Origin: Bacteroidales bacterium
GTDB lineage: Bacteria > Bacteroidota > Bacteroidia > Bacteroidales > F082
Assembly (NCBI GenBank): GCA_016936355.1
Contig: JAFGYB010000011.1
Span: 1-64,000, forward strand
DNA: 64,000 nt
Direction of reading: 5' to 3'
In this document: one piece after another, positions 1-9,555 of the stretch
Layout of the letters: each line of letters starts with the position of its first letter
Numbering within the stretch: the first letter of the stretch is position 1
Program-made: the position numbers and the translations under genes
Notes under the pieces: model-generated
The model's input: only the letters and a program-made list of their open reading frames with translations
Told to the model about the DNA's origin: nothing
Database searches by the model: none

Positions 1-7
1 GCCAAAA

Positions 8-193
8 ATGAAGACAAAATCCGGAGCCAAGAAAAGATTTACGGTGACGGGATCCGGTAAAATTAAAAGGAAGCATGCTTATAAAAGTCACATTCTGACT
101 AAAAAGTCAAAAAAACGTAAACGTAACTTAACGTACTTTACGACTGTTGACACAGCGGATGAAAAGAACATCCGTCGCATGATTCGCGGGTAA
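8..193 (+). CDS. rpmI: Large ribosomal subunit protein bL35
   Basis: A 61-residue, very Lys/Arg-rich protein that starts [11 protein letters not shown], the conserved bL35 N-terminus, and keeps the [15 protein letters not shown] core. It binds 23S rRNA in the large subunit. The length is close to the family norm of about 65. The ATG at 8 is the only sensible start. rplT follows 79 nt downstream on the same strand, the usual infC-rpmI-rplT order; infC would lie just outside the window. Confidence 0.97.
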   Translation: MKTKSGAKKRFTVTGSGKIKRKHAYKSHILTKKSKKRKRNLTYFTTVDTADEKNIRRMIRG

Positions 194-272
194 TTAATCA
201 ATTGTATCACTTTGCTATAGCTCGACAAGTTTCTCCTTCGCGGGAACGCTATAGTGGAAAAATTTAAAAAAA

Positions 273-620
273 ATGCCAAGATCAGTTAACACTGTTGCTG
301 CAAGAACACGCAGAAAAAAGGTAATGAAGCAGGTCAAAGGACAATTTGGCCGCAGAAAGAATGTTTGGACGGTTGCCAAGAATGCATACGAAAAAGGCAT
401 GGGATATGCCTACCGTGACAGACGAACCAAAAAACGTAATTTCCGCGCATTGTGGATCCAGCGTATTAACGCCGGTGCCCGTTTGCACGGTATGTCTTAC
501 TCCGAATTCATGGGGAAACTCCATGCGAAAGACATCAACCTGAGCCGTAAGGTCCTTGCCGACCTGGCCATGAACAACCCCGAAGCTTTTAAAGCCATCG
601 TGGATTCTGTAAAAAAATAA
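273..620 (+). CDS. rplT: Large ribosomal subunit protein bL20
   Basis: A 115-residue basic protein with the full bL20 pattern: [20 protein letters not shown] at the start, then [21 protein letters not shown] and a globular C-terminal half. It binds 23S rRNA early in assembly of the 50S subunit. In many bacteria bL20 also represses its own operon; I did not identify that control site here. It follows rpmI, and a strong hairpin with a T-tract ends the unit. Confidence 0.97.
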   Translation: MPRSVNTVAARTRRKKVMKQVKGQFGRRKNVWTVAKNAYEKGMGYAYRDRRTKKRNFRALWIQRINAGARLHGMSYSEFMGKLHAKDINLSRKVLADLAMNNPEAFKAIVDSVKK

Positions 621-636
621 TACAGGTTGTGAAAAC

Positions 637-671
637 AAAAAGCCGTTCGGGATTCCGGACGGCTTTTTTTA
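637..671 (+). terminator. Rho-independent terminator after rplT
   Basis: A 10-bp stem (641-650 with 655-664, one G-T pair) and a GATT loop are preceded by an A-run and followed by seven T. The A/T tracts on both sides let it work in both directions, so it also suits the leftward gene that ends at 691. Confidence 0.9.
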
Positions 672-690
672 TCTCATCAGGTTTAAGAAA

Positions 691-2088
691 TTATTCCATA
701 TCGTATTTCTTCATCCGCCGATCCAGCGCCTGCCAGCTGATTCCTAACAATGAAGCGGCTTTTGCTTTGTTGTTTTCGGCAAAATCCATGGCCTGACGAA
801 TCAGTTCCATTTCATGCACTTCCAGATTCAGGTCGTTCATGCCCGCTTCTGCTTTGGCCGGTTTCGAAGCCACGGGAACCTGCTGAGCGTTGCGACTCCA
901 GGTGAACCGGATCTCGTTGGTAGTGAGCTGTTCGCCGTCGCAATAAATAACCGCCCGCTCGATGATGTTTCGTAACTCGCGGATGTTTCCTGGAAAATCG
1001 TAGCCTTTCATGAGCTCGATAACCGCAGGATCCACCGAATGAACCGGTTTATCCATATTTTTAGCCGTTCGCTTCAAATAATAATCCACCAGCACCGGAA
1101 TGTCTTCTTTATGATCCCGCAGCGGCGGAATCTTGATGACGAAAATCCCAAGGCGGTGAAAAAGGTCGCTCCTGAACTTCTGGTCTTCCACCATTTGCTC
1201 CAAATCCTTATTCGACGCAGCAATTACTCTGACATCTACGTCTTTTATGTCCCGAGAGCCCAGTTTGCTGACTTTCTTTTCCTCCAGTACACGCAACAGT
1301 TTTGCCTGCTGTATCAGAGGCAGGTCACTGATTTCATCCAAAAACAAGGTGCCCTTATCGGCAATCTCAAACCAGCCCATTTTTTCCGAGTCGGCACCGG
1401 TAAAAGCACCCTTTTTGTGTCCGAAGAATTCGCTTTCGAACAGGGTTTCGGGGATGGCAGAGCAGTTCACCGAATAAAACTTATTTTTATTCCTGCGACT
1501 CAGGTAATGGATCCCGTGAGCCACCAGCTCTTTTCCCGTCCCGCTTTCCCCCATGATCAGCACCGATGTAGAGGGCGTTTGGGCCACCCGGGTCATCATA
1601 CTGATCAGTTCCTTAACCGCCGAACTGTATCCAATTAATTGTACCCCGATGTGTTCCAGCAGCATTTTCGACAACACATCCCGGTTGGTTTTCACGGTTT
1701 CCAATTCTTCGGTTAACTGGATAAAACGCTGGGTTCGAACGATGGCTTTATACACTTCAGTTAACCGGAACGGTTTGGGAAAATAATCCACCGCACCCTG
1801 ACGCATGGCTTCGATCACCGTTGCCATATCTCCGTGACCGGAGATCATGATCACCTCTATGGAAGACTTGATCTTTTTAATTTTCTGCAACAGTTCCAAT
1901 CCGGTCATTCCCGGAAGACGAATATCGAGAATGGCAATATCAACCGAATGAGTGTGTACCATTTCCAGTGCCTTGTCGGGATGGTACGCCGAAATGACAT
2001 TGAATTTCTGTGCTTTCAGAAATTCCTCCACCTCATCCACCATCCGGGGTTCGTCATCCACAACCAAAATTGTCAATTGCTGGGTCAT
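691..2088 (-). CDS. Sigma-54-dependent response regulator (NtrC family)
   Basis: A 465-residue regulator with three domains. The receiver spans about 5-120, with acidic pair DD11-12, phosphoacceptor D55 and K105. The AAA+ sigma-54 activator domain spans about 150-380, with Walker A GESGTGKE at 180-187, the sigma-54 contact loop GAFTGA at 227-232 and Walker B ending DE at 251-252. The C-terminus is a Fis-type HTH (KAKAASLLGISWQALDRRMK). It should activate sigma-54 promoters when phosphorylated. Its ATG overlaps the TGA of the upstream kinase gene by four bases, so the two are translationally coupled and almost surely partners. Target genes are not evident in the window. Confidence 0.93.
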   Translation of the reverse strand: MTQQLTILVVDDEPRMVDEVEEFLKAQKFNVISAYHPDKALEMVHTHSVDIAILDIRLPGMTGLELLQKIKKIKSSIEVIMISGHGDMATVIEAMRQGAVDYFPKPFRLTEVYKAIVRTQRFIQLTEELETVKTNRDVLSKMLLEHIGVQLIGYSSAVKELISMMTRVAQTPSTSVLIMGESGTGKELVAHGIHYLSRRNKNKFYSVNCSAIPETLFESEFFGHKKGAFTGADSEKMGWFEIADKGTLFLDEISDLPLIQQAKLLRVLEEKKVSKLGSRDIKDVDVRVIAASNKDLEQMVEDQKFRSDLFHRLGIFVIKIPPLRDHKEDIPVLVDYYLKRTAKNMDKPVHSVDPAVIELMKGYDFPGNIRELRNIIERAVIYCDGEQLTTNEIRFTWSRNAQQVPVASKPAKAEAGMNDLNLEVHEMELIRQAMDFAENNKAKAASLLGISWQALDRRMKKYDME

Positions 2089-4364
2089 ATGTTCTTGTTT
2101 AATAACGGTAATACTATTTTAAAACGGGTAAACCTTCCGGCTTCACTCTCCACTTCAATCTCTCCTTTCATTTCCTTGATGATCCCATAAGAAATGGAAA
2201 GCCCCAGTCCGGTTCCTTTTTCCTCGTCTTTGGTCGTAAAAAACGGATCAAAAATATTGTTGATATTCTCCGGAGTAATGCCTGTACCGTTGTCCTGAAC
2301 CCAAATGATGCAGTTATGAGCTGACGTACACGATACTTCTATCTCTTTTTGATAGGACTTATCCTTCGTCTTTTTGGCTTTGTCTTCCACAGCAAACCGG
2401 GCATTGGAAAGCAAGTTTAACAACACCTGCTCCAGCCGGTACCGGTTTCCTTCCACATATACCGGACTTTCAGGAAAATTCTGTGTCAGTTTCACATCGT
2501 GGTTCTGCATTTGCACCACAACCAACGACAGCGCATCGCGAATGACTTTGAGGACATCCACCCGGTCCATTACCGTGTTTTGCTGATCCCGTGAAAAGGT
2601 CCGTACGTGCTGGATGATTTTATTGATTCTTTCAATATCATGAAACAGAACGGAAAACTTATGGCGGATGTATTCCGAATCTACAGAGCCTTTTTCGCCC
2701 ATCCGAAGCAAGATGTTTTCCAACCCCATGGAAATCCCCCCCAAAGGCTGATTGATCTCGTGCGACAGGCCGGCTGACAATTCGCCCATAGACTCCAGTT
2801 TGGACTTTTGAACGAGCAATTGCTGCTGGTGTTTTACTTTCTGAATTTCTTCCGATATGCGGCTTTCCAGCGTTTTGTTCAACATCCTGATTTCTTCTTC
2901 AGCCGTTTTCCGTGCGGTAATATCTGCTACAAACAAAAGACATGCCGGTTCGTCGCTCCAGTTGATGGCATTGGTCTTGATGTCGAGCCAACGAACCTTG
3001 TCCTTTCCGGTATGAATCCGCACATCCACCGAACTGGGATCACCCGGTTTATTGGGACTGCTGAAATAAGCATCGTAAACCACATAGTCGTTTTCATGCA
3101 CAAAATCACGTAAAGGTCTGCCGATCATTTGCTGGGGCTTCATTTCAAAAATGTTCACCACTTCCGGATTGATCATGATAATCTGATCTTCAATCACCAG
3201 AATAATCCCGTTGTTGGCATTTTCGTAGATGAGTCGGTATTTCTCCTCACTCTCCTTCAGTCTGATCTGTGCCATTTTTCTGGTGGCCACCTCTTTCTCC
3301 AATGCCTGGGTGCGGTCTGCCACCCGCTGCTCCAATCCGGCATTCAGGTCTATAAGCTGGGCTTCTACCTGTTTCCTGTAAATGGCGGCCCCCAGGTTGC
3401 CGGCCAGCGTTTCCATGGCCTTGATCTCTGATTCGGACCAAAAACGTTCGTTTTTACAATCATCCAGCCCAATGAAGCCCCACCATTCGTTTTCCACAAA
3501 AATGGGCATGGCCAAGAGTGAAACAATATCCTGAGCGCGAAGCAATTCCTTCTCAGCCCCCTCGGGAAGATCATTGGTAAATCCATGAATATATCCTCCA
3601 CCGGGCATCACTTCCACCCACCTCTTAATTTCAGGCATGTCGAAATAGATCTTGATCAGCTCAGGATTATCAATCTCGGGATGCACCTGGTCTTCGACCC
3701 ATTCATAAATCTGTGAGGTATAAGGCTTCCCTTCCTTATCTTTGAAATTTTGGAAAATATAAACCCTCGATGATTGGGTCACTTCCCCGATGGCCTCCAA
3801 TACCTTTAATACCGAATCCTGATCAAAACCTTCCCTGAAAAAGATTCCGGATGCATACGCAAGAATCTGCAAAATAGCTTCCCCTTTTTCTTTGGATTTC
3901 TCGGCATCCCTCCTTTTTTGTTCCTCCACCTTAACTTTTCTGTCCAGCATAATATCGTTGGCCTGTTCCCGGATCAATTTCAACAGGTCGTCCGATTGCA
4001 CAGGCTTTAACAAATAGCCTTTCACCCCATAGGAAATGGCCCCCAGGAAATAATTGGACTCCGAAAAAGAAGAGATGATGATGATACGGACATCCTTGTC
4101 CTCTTTCCTGATTTTGGAAATCATCTCCAACCCGCTGATCACTTCCATGCGCATATCCGTAAGGATGAGATCCGGCTTGTACTGCCGAAACATTTCCAGT
4201 CCCTGCAACCCATCGGGTGCAACATAAACGTTTTGAACAGCCCGTTCCAAAATCTTACGGTAAATGGAGCGGGAAGAGGCATCTCCTTCAACATACAACA
4301 GCGAAATATTGTATTTCTGATCCTGGGTTGTGGTTTTCAGTCTGTTTTCAGCCTTTATCTTCAT
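2085..4364 (-). CDS. Soluble hybrid histidine kinase: REC-GAF-PAS-HisKA-HATPase
   Basis: A 759-residue kinase without a membrane segment. In order: a receiver at about 18-135 (D70, K120), a coiled linker rich in charged residues, a GAF domain at about 165-330, a coiled coil, a PAS domain at about 372-485, a dimerisation domain with the H box GELSAGLSHEINQP (H535), and an ATPase domain with DNGTGI and GTGLGLSISYG motifs. The N-terminal receiver means it accepts or exchanges phosphate before passing it to its own histidine. It forms a four-base ATGA overlap with the sigma-54 regulator gene downstream. The input signal is not identifiable; GAF and PAS point to a cytoplasmic ligand or redox cue. 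Confidence 0.92.
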   Translation of the reverse strand: MKIKAENRLKTTTQDQKYNISLLYVEGDASSRSIYRKILERAVQNVYVAPDGLQGLEMFRQYKPDLILTDMRMEVISGLEMISKIRKEDKDVRIIIISSFSESNYFLGAISYGVKGYLLKPVQSDDLLKLIREQANDIMLDRKVKVEEQKRRDAEKSKEKGEAILQILAYASGIFFREGFDQDSVLKVLEAIGEVTQSSRVYIFQNFKDKEGKPYTSQIYEWVEDQVHPEIDNPELIKIYFDMPEIKRWVEVMPGGGYIHGFTNDLPEGAEKELLRAQDIVSLLAMPIFVENEWWGFIGLDDCKNERFWSESEIKAMETLAGNLGAAIYRKQVEAQLIDLNAGLEQRVADRTQALEKEVATRKMAQIRLKESEEKYRLIYENANNGIILVIEDQIIMINPEVVNIFEMKPQQMIGRPLRDFVHENDYVVYDAYFSSPNKPGDPSSVDVRIHTGKDKVRWLDIKTNAINWSDEPACLLFVADITARKTAEEEIRMLNKTLESRISEEIQKVKHQQQLLVQKSKLESMGELSAGLSHEINQPLGGISMGLENILLRMGEKGSVDSEYIRHKFSVLFHDIERINKIIQHVRTFSRDQQNTVMDRVDVLKVIRDALSLVVVQMQNHDVKLTQNFPESPVYVEGNRYRLEQVLLNLLSNARFAVEDKAKKTKDKSYQKEIEVSCTSAHNCIIWVQDNGTGITPENINNIFDPFFTTKDEEKGTGLGLSISYGIIKEMKGEIEVESEAGRFTRFKIVLPLLNKNI

Positions 4365-4498
4365 TGCTTATGCCCTACAAGAAGGTAACGCTACCTTCCT
4401 CTGTTTTATTAAATGTCCTGTGGGACAGATTTGCTCACAAATTTACACTTTATAGTTGAAAATGCTGTTAATAAGGAGCATCAGTATTCTTTTTTCAC

Positions 4499-5254
4499 TC
4501 AATTGCCCGGAAGATCAACGGGGATAGAATCGCTGGTATGCAGTAGCCTGCGGTCGTGTTGGTACCCTTCCTCCAGTTTTTTTTCAAACACAGCATAATC
4601 GGGATGAAAGAAAGCCCAAACGTACACATAGGCCATAAATTCATTACTCACATTACGGAATCCTTTACTGGTGCGCCACCAATGCGCGGGATCAAAAGTG
4701 GGATCCTTCTCGGAAATAATGCCAATCTGGTAGCCGTCTCCAAAGGCCCGCTCAAACATCAGATGCGACCGCCGGGCATGCACCCCCACCGAATAGAGGT
4801 TAAAAGATTTGCCCCATTCCGGGTGCTGTTCCAGAATCTTACGGGTAGCAATTGCCGTATTATAAGTGCGGTCAATATAAACGGTAGAAGGAATAACGGC
4901 TTCATAAATGGTATCCTTGAAGCCATCCTTTTTAATCTGAGCCACGGCTGCCTGGGCTGTATTTTTAAAATGCAGGTAGTCTTTACGGAATGTGATGGGT
5001 AACCCGGTTACAACCAGATGCCGGTAATGATCTTTGTGATACAACGCCACAGCATGCGTCAGAGCCTCATCTTCAACCCACCCTTCTACAACCAGAATTT
5101 TTGCCGGAACAGGGTGATCCTCGGAAAGATACACTGAGACAGTCACCATCCACAGGCGAAACAGTATGCCCAGAACCAAGAGCAACAGAATCCATCCCCA
5201 AAAGGTAGGACGCCAGCATTTCCTTTTTCGAAACAACACGAAGTTTTGAAACAT
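4499..5254 (-). CDS. YdcF/ElyC/SanA-like (DUF218) membrane-anchored protein
   Basis: A 251-residue protein from the ATG at 5254; a TTG two codons earlier is less likely. A cationic N-terminus (RKRKCWRP) precedes one membrane helix at about 19-40. The rest matches the DUF218 fold: ILVVEGWVEDEALTHAVALY near the start, RHLVVTG, an N-T-A turn (YNTAIATRKIL) and a VGVHARRSHLMFERAF segment like the conserved HxxRA region. DUF218 proteins are tied to envelope or peptidoglycan precursor steps, but the reaction is not established for this type. It is leftward, 134 nt upstream of the kinase gene, so it could share its transcript. Confidence 0.75.
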   Translation of the reverse strand: MFQNFVLFRKRKCWRPTFWGWILLLLVLGILFRLWMVTVSVYLSEDHPVPAKILVVEGWVEDEALTHAVALYHKDHYRHLVVTGLPITFRKDYLHFKNTAQAAVAQIKKDGFKDTIYEAVIPSTVYIDRTYNTAIATRKILEQHPEWGKSFNLYSVGVHARRSHLMFERAFGDGYQIGIISEKDPTFDPAHWWRTSKGFRNVSNEFMAYVYVWAFFHPDYAVFEKKLEEGYQHDRRLLHTSDSIPVDLPGN

Positions 5255-5483
5255 AGTCAAAATAAGTACTTTTTCTCAATAATATCAATCAACAAGTTGG
5301 GTACAAATGATTCTTCGGTCAAATTTAAGGAAATTGGAAGTTGGTACATCCAAAATACTGAGCATGGAGAAACAAATTCTTAAATTTTGTTTTCATTGTG
5401 AAATAATAACTTAAAAAATGTTAAAAAATCTATAAATAGTTCTACATTGGTGTGTATTTATTATTCACTTAAACTCTATCCTT

Positions 5484-6674
5484 ATGAAAAAGAGATTGTT
5501 ACTATTCGTTCTCGCAGTAGCTGTAGGATTCAGCTCATGCCAGAAAAAAACAACTCCGGCCAGTGCCAACGCCGATGAACAGTTGGTTCAGAACAACGAA
5601 CAGGTAATACCCGGAAGTTACATCATCCTGTACGACAAAACCGACTCAGGATTCAAAGCAGCACCGGCAGACAGTAAAGCAAGAAAAGAACAGGTACTGA
5701 ATGTATCGAAAGTCGTTTTTAAAACTGCAGGAGTACAGTTTTCACAGCCACATCAGGTTTACGGAACCGCTGTGAAAGGGGTAGCCGTCCATTTAACCAG
5801 TGAGGAGGCCAACCTCATCAGAAACCAAAAAGGAGTTCAGGGTATTTATCCCGACAAAATGGTTACGCTGGCCAAACCCGGATCCACCACCAGCACACCT
5901 CCGGCCCAGGTAATCCCTTACGGGGTAATCAGAACAGGACATGCAACCTACACCGGAACCCACAAAGCCTGGATTATTGACACCGGTATCGATCTGGATC
6001 ACCCCGATCTGAATGTGGATGTTGCATACGGTTACCTGGCCCCCGGAATCCGCACCCGTACCGGATTTGATGATGACAACGGACACGGCAGTCACTGTGC
6101 CGGTATTGTGGCCGCCATTGATAATGAAATCGGTTCCATCGGTGTGGCAGCCGGTGCCTTCGTTGTCCCAGTAAAAGTATTGGATAAAAGAGGATCGGGT
6201 GCGTACAGTTCCATCCTTGCCGGTATCGACTACGTAGCCGCCAATGCATCCCCGGGCGATGCTGCCAACCTGAGTTTGGGTGGTGGTGCATACGACCCCA
6301 TCGATCAGGCAGTGCAGGCATTGGGTAATGCCGGAATTTTTGTAGCTATGGCTGCCGGAAACGAATCAGATGATGCGAACAATCATTCTCCCGCACGGGC
6401 TAACGGAACAAATCTGTACACCGTGTCCGCCATGGATCAGAACGATGTATTTGCCTATTTCTCCAACTATGGCAATCCTCCCATTGATTATTGTGCCCCG
6501 GGAGTCAGCATCTTCTCAACTTATAAAGACGCCGGATATGCTACGTTAAGCGGAACTTCCATGGCTTCACCCCATGTATGCGGATTGTTGCTGCTTACCA
6601 ACGGAAACATCCAAACTGACGGTTATGTGCTGAACGATCCCGATGGAAATCCGGATCCCATTGCACACAACTAA
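5484..6674 (+). CDS. Lipoprotein subtilisin-like serine protease (S8, proteinase K type)
   Basis: A 396-residue S8 peptidase. The N-terminus (MKKRLLLFVLAVAVGFSSC) is a signal peptide with a lipobox Cys at 19. Residues ~43-130 look like an I9 propeptide/inhibitor domain (GSYIILYD, then VKGVAVHLTSEEA). The catalytic domain has all triad elements: DTGIDLDHPDL (D166), GHGSHCAGI (H201) and GTSMASPHVCG (S359), with the oxyanion Asn in AAGNES (N293). It should act outside the inner membrane, probably as a surface or periplasmic protease that removes its own propeptide. It is monocistronic, with a strong terminator directly after. Confidence 0.93.
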   Translation: MKKRLLLFVLAVAVGFSSCQKKTTPASANADEQLVQNNEQVIPGSYIILYDKTDSGFKAAPADSKARKEQVLNVSKVVFKTAGVQFSQPHQVYGTAVKGVAVHLTSEEANLIRNQKGVQGIYPDKMVTLAKPGSTTSTPPAQVIPYGVIRTGHATYTGTHKAWIIDTGIDLDHPDLNVDVAYGYLAPGIRTRTGFDDDNGHGSHCAGIVAAIDNEIGSIGVAAGAFVVPVKVLDKRGSGAYSSILAGIDYVAANASPGDAANLSLGGGAYDPIDQAVQALGNAGIFVAMAAGNESDDANNHSPARANGTNLYTVSAMDQNDVFAYFSNYGNPPIDYCAPGVSIFSTYKDAGYATLSGTSMASPHVCGLLLLTNGNIQTDGYVLNDPDGNPDPIAHN

Positions 6675-6693
6675 TGAAAAATTGAGTTCTTTT

Positions 6694-6725
6694 AAAAAGC
6701 CCTTCGGATCCGAAGGGCTTTTTTC
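6694..6725 (+). terminator. Rho-independent terminator after the S8 protease
   Basis: A perfect palindrome AAGCCCTTCGGATCCGAAGGGCTT sits between an A-run and a run of six T. It is placed 20 nt after the protease stop codon and ends before pdxH, which argues that pdxH has its own promoter. Confidence 0.88.
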
Positions 6726-6772
6726 TTTCACAAAAAAGAAGAACTTTGCAACTGATTTCAGCATACAACACC

Positions 6773-7405
6773 ATGAATTTATCTGATCTGAGAAGAGACT
6801 TCGGTCAACAAAAAGATAGTCCGGTATGGTCCGACAATCCCTTTTCCCTTTTTGGGGAATGGTTGCAAACAGCCATAAACAAACCGGTTCAGGAAGCCAA
6901 TGCCATGATTTTATCCACTGCGGGAACCGACAACAAACCCTCCTCACGGGTGGTCCTGCTTAAAGAATACAGTGAAAAAGAGGGTTTCGTCTTCTATACC
7001 GATTACAGCAGTCACAAAGGCCGCGACCTGGAAGCCAATTCGTTTGCTTCGGTTATTTTTTACTGGAACGTTTTGGAACGTCAGATCCGCATTGAGGGCA
7101 AAGTGAAAAAGGTGGACCGTTCGATGTCGACAGCCTATTTCAACAGCCGTCCGCTGGAAAGCAGACTGAGTGCGTATGTCTCCCGCCAAAGCCAACGGAT
7201 TGACCATCTGGATGAATTGAGGCAGCAAAGGCAGGAATTACTGGATTCAGGCAACGAAATTACCTGCCCGGAACGTTGGGGTGGTTATGCACTGATGCCC
7301 GAAAAATTTGAATTCTGGCAGGGCGGAACCCACCGGCTCCACCACCGGATGGAATACATCTACACGGGAGGTTCCGACTGGAAAAGACAAGCACTGGCTC
7401 CCTAA
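6773..7405 (+). CDS. pdxH: Pyridoxamine 5'-phosphate oxidase
   Basis: A 210-residue FMN enzyme that oxidises pyridoxine or pyridoxamine 5'-phosphate to pyridoxal 5'-phosphate. Family signatures are the N-terminal MNLSDLRRDFG, the FMN-binding RVVLLKEY and FYTDYSSHKG segments, and the C-terminal FWQGGTHRLHHR ... WKRQALAP block. I start it at 6773 because MNLSDLRR is the usual beginning; the in-frame ATG at 6746 sits close behind the terminator. Its 3' end overlaps the convergent DUF1858 gene by four bases. Confidence 0.93.
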   Translation: MNLSDLRRDFGQQKDSPVWSDNPFSLFGEWLQTAINKPVQEANAMILSTAGTDNKPSSRVVLLKEYSEKEGFVFYTDYSSHKGRDLEANSFASVIFYWNVLERQIRIEGKVKKVDRSMSTAYFNSRPLESRLSAYVSRQSQRIDHLDELRQQRQELLDSGNEITCPERWGGYALMPEKFEFWQGGTHRLHHRMEYIYTGGSDWKRQALAP

Positions 7406-7671
7406 AGATCCAGTTCTTCCACATCCATCTTTGCATCCGGTCCGGAAGAATTTTCTCCATTTTCTGCCAGTTGCTTCATTTCGGCAACCACATTACTTAT
7501 GTCGTCTTCCGTAAAATTCTTTTCCTGACACGCTTCTTCCAGTGTCCCCCAAATGGGCTCCCCACACATAATGCAACGGATGCCCCGCTCCATTAAAAAG
7601 CGGACGGAAAAAGGATAGTTGTTTACCAGTTCTTCGATTAAGATTTCTTTATTGATTACGGGTTTCGCCAT
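7402..7671 (-). CDS. DUF1858 domain protein
   Basis: An 89-residue protein with the DUF1858 pattern: a short helical start, then ERGIRCIMCGEPIWGTLEEA, where the C-x2-C pair sits in the position usual for the domain, then an acidic tail. DUF1858 domains are often fused to or found near redox enzymes; the function is not known. The first ATG is at 7677 and a second at 7671 gives MAKPVINKEIL; I prefer the second. It converges with pdxH. Confidence 0.7.
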   Translation of the reverse strand: MAKPVINKEILIEELVNNYPFSVRFLMERGIRCIMCGEPIWGTLEEACQEKNFTEDDISNVVAEMKQLAENGENSSGPDAKMDVEELDL

Positions 7672-7715
7672 TTCCACTAATTTTTGGCAAAATTACTCAT
7701 TCCTTTCGTGATAAA

Positions 7716-9521
7716 TCAGAAAAGTCCGCCGTTTTGATAGATTTCCATTTGGACCTCTGAAAAGGGAGCAACTTTTCCCGACCGGTTCTTCGTTTCGTTG
7801 AAAATCGTACCGGTTTTAAAATTCACCCGGATCCGGTCGCCGTCTTCCACAGCGGCTTCTTCGAGCGAATCGTAGGTCAGTACCGGCATTGCGGCATTGA
7901 TGGCATTGCGTTCGTAGATTGCTCCGAATGACTGCGCCAGAATTGCCTGTACCCCCAGTGTCATGAAACCGTCTACGGCCTGCTGTCGCGAACTACCCGA
8001 ACCAAAATTGGCTCCGGTAACTACCAGATCTCCCGGTTTCACTTTTTGAGCGAAGTCTTCAAAACCTTCAAGGTTATCAAAAATATACTGTCCCATTTGT
8101 TCGGGATCAGTAATTTGCAAATACCGGTTGTGGAAAATCATATCCGTATCAATACTGTCCTTTGGCACCATCCATACTCTTCCGGAAACTTCCACCGGTT
8201 TATCCGAAACCTGTTTCTTCGTTGAAGCTTCCGCGGCCACCAAAGCGGAATCCCCATCCGGTTCAAAAACAGCAGGGATTTCCGGAATGTCGTCTTCCGT
8301 TGTAATGTAACCGGCCACTGCTGAAGCAGCTACCGTTGCCGGTGAGGCCAGGTATACTTTTCCCTTTCCCTGCTTTCCCGGGAAGTTTCTGTTTCCGGTG
8401 CTCACCGTAACCTCTCCGGGACCGTTTTGCCCCACCTGTCCGGCTGCACATCCGGCACAACCGGCATTGGAAACCAGGGCTCCTGCTTCCTTAAAAATCC
8501 GGATCAGCCCTTCATCAAGGCATTGGTTCCAGATTTCATCGGTGGCCGGAACAATTTTCAAAACCACCCCGGGAGCTACTTTTTTATTTCGCAACACACC
8601 GGCCACCGCCCGCATGTCTTCCATCCTTCCGTTGGTGCAACTGCCCACAAATGCCGAGTCAATTTTCACCTTTTTTTCTTCAGCAATATTGACTGTATCA
8701 TGGGGTTTACCGGGGCGACTGACCATGGGCACAAACACCGAAGCATCAATCGTATATTCCTGATCGTAAACGGCATCCGCATCTGCATAAACCGGTTCGA
8801 TCATACGACCGGTTTGGGCACGGGCATATTCCAATACTTCGTTGTTGGGAGGAAACAATAAAATAATGACCCCCATCTCGGTTCCCATGGAAGAAATCGT
8901 CACCCGCTGGTCCAACGTCAGTTTTTCCACCACCGGACCGTAAAATTCCACCGAGTAGCCCAGCAAAGAATGGGCACCAAACTGATGCAGCAGATTCAAC
9001 ACAATATCTTTAGCCGTTACCCGATCCGGTAATACACCCTCCAGGGTAATTTTCACCGAAGGAGGAATCTTAAACCACACCTTTCCTTTGTGAAAAGCGG
9101 CAGCAATATCCTTGTCCCCCATCCCCTGTCCGAAGGCTCCGATAGCCCCGAGAATATTGGCATGAGAATCCGTGGTTACGGCCGTTGATCCGGGCCAGGC
9201 CAGACCTTCACGAATCAAGGTATGGGTACCGATCCCGTTGTCAATGTCGAAAATTTTAATGCCGTTTTTCCGGGCATAATTCCGAATCACCTGCTGATTG
9301 GCAGCGTATTTCTGATCGCTTCCCGTGGGATTGGTATCAAACGTGAAAAAAGTTTTCGAAGGATCATCAATGGACAGTTGATTGTTTTCCAGGTGCTGAA
9401 CCACATTGGGTCCCCCGAAATCGCGTGCCACACGGGCATCAATTTCCACATCCACAATTTCTCCGGGTTTCACCTGCGCTTTTTGCGCATGCTGTGCTAT
9501 AATTTTTTCAATGATGGTCAT
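7716..9521 (-). CDS. Fused large+small subunit hydro-lyase of the aconitase/isopropylmalate dehydratase family
   Basis: A 601-residue protein. Residues ~1-420 match the large subunit (LeuC/aconitase domains 1-3): TTDSHAN, GQGMGDKD, and the [4Fe-4S] ligands C295 (GSCTNGR), C355 and C358 (CAGC), followed by STGNRNFPGK. Residues ~445-601 match the small swivel domain (LeuD-like), with SIDTDMIFHNRYL and FGSGSSRQQAV at 507-516. It should isomerise a 2- or 3-hydroxyacid through dehydration. Citrate/isocitrate, isopropylmalate, homocitrate or a dimethylmalate-type substrate cannot be separated here. No leuA, leuB or TCA gene is adjacent, so leucine synthesis is not supported by context. It is shorter than true aconitases (about 650-900). 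Confidence 0.85.
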   Translation of the reverse strand: MTIIEKIIAQHAQKAQVKPGEIVDVEIDARVARDFGGPNVVQHLENNQLSIDDPSKTFFTFDTNPTGSDQKYAANQQVIRNYARKNGIKIFDIDNGIGTHTLIREGLAWPGSTAVTTDSHANILGAIGAFGQGMGDKDIAAAFHKGKVWFKIPPSVKITLEGVLPDRVTAKDIVLNLLHQFGAHSLLGYSVEFYGPVVEKLTLDQRVTISSMGTEMGVIILLFPPNNEVLEYARAQTGRMIEPVYADADAVYDQEYTIDASVFVPMVSRPGKPHDTVNIAEEKKVKIDSAFVGSCTNGRMEDMRAVAGVLRNKKVAPGVVLKIVPATDEIWNQCLDEGLIRIFKEAGALVSNAGCAGCAAGQVGQNGPGEVTVSTGNRNFPGKQGKGKVYLASPATVAASAVAGYITTEDDIPEIPAVFEPDGDSALVAAEASTKKQVSDKPVEVSGRVWMVPKDSIDTDMIFHNRYLQITDPEQMGQYIFDNLEGFEDFAQKVKPGDLVVTGANFGSGSSRQQAVDGFMTLGVQAILAQSFGAIYERNAINAAMPVLTYDSLEEAAVEDGDRIRVNFKTGTIFNETKNRSGKVAPFSEVQMEIYQNGGLF

Positions 9522-9555
9522 GGTGTATGAATTAAGCTGTAGTATCCTGTTTTAA

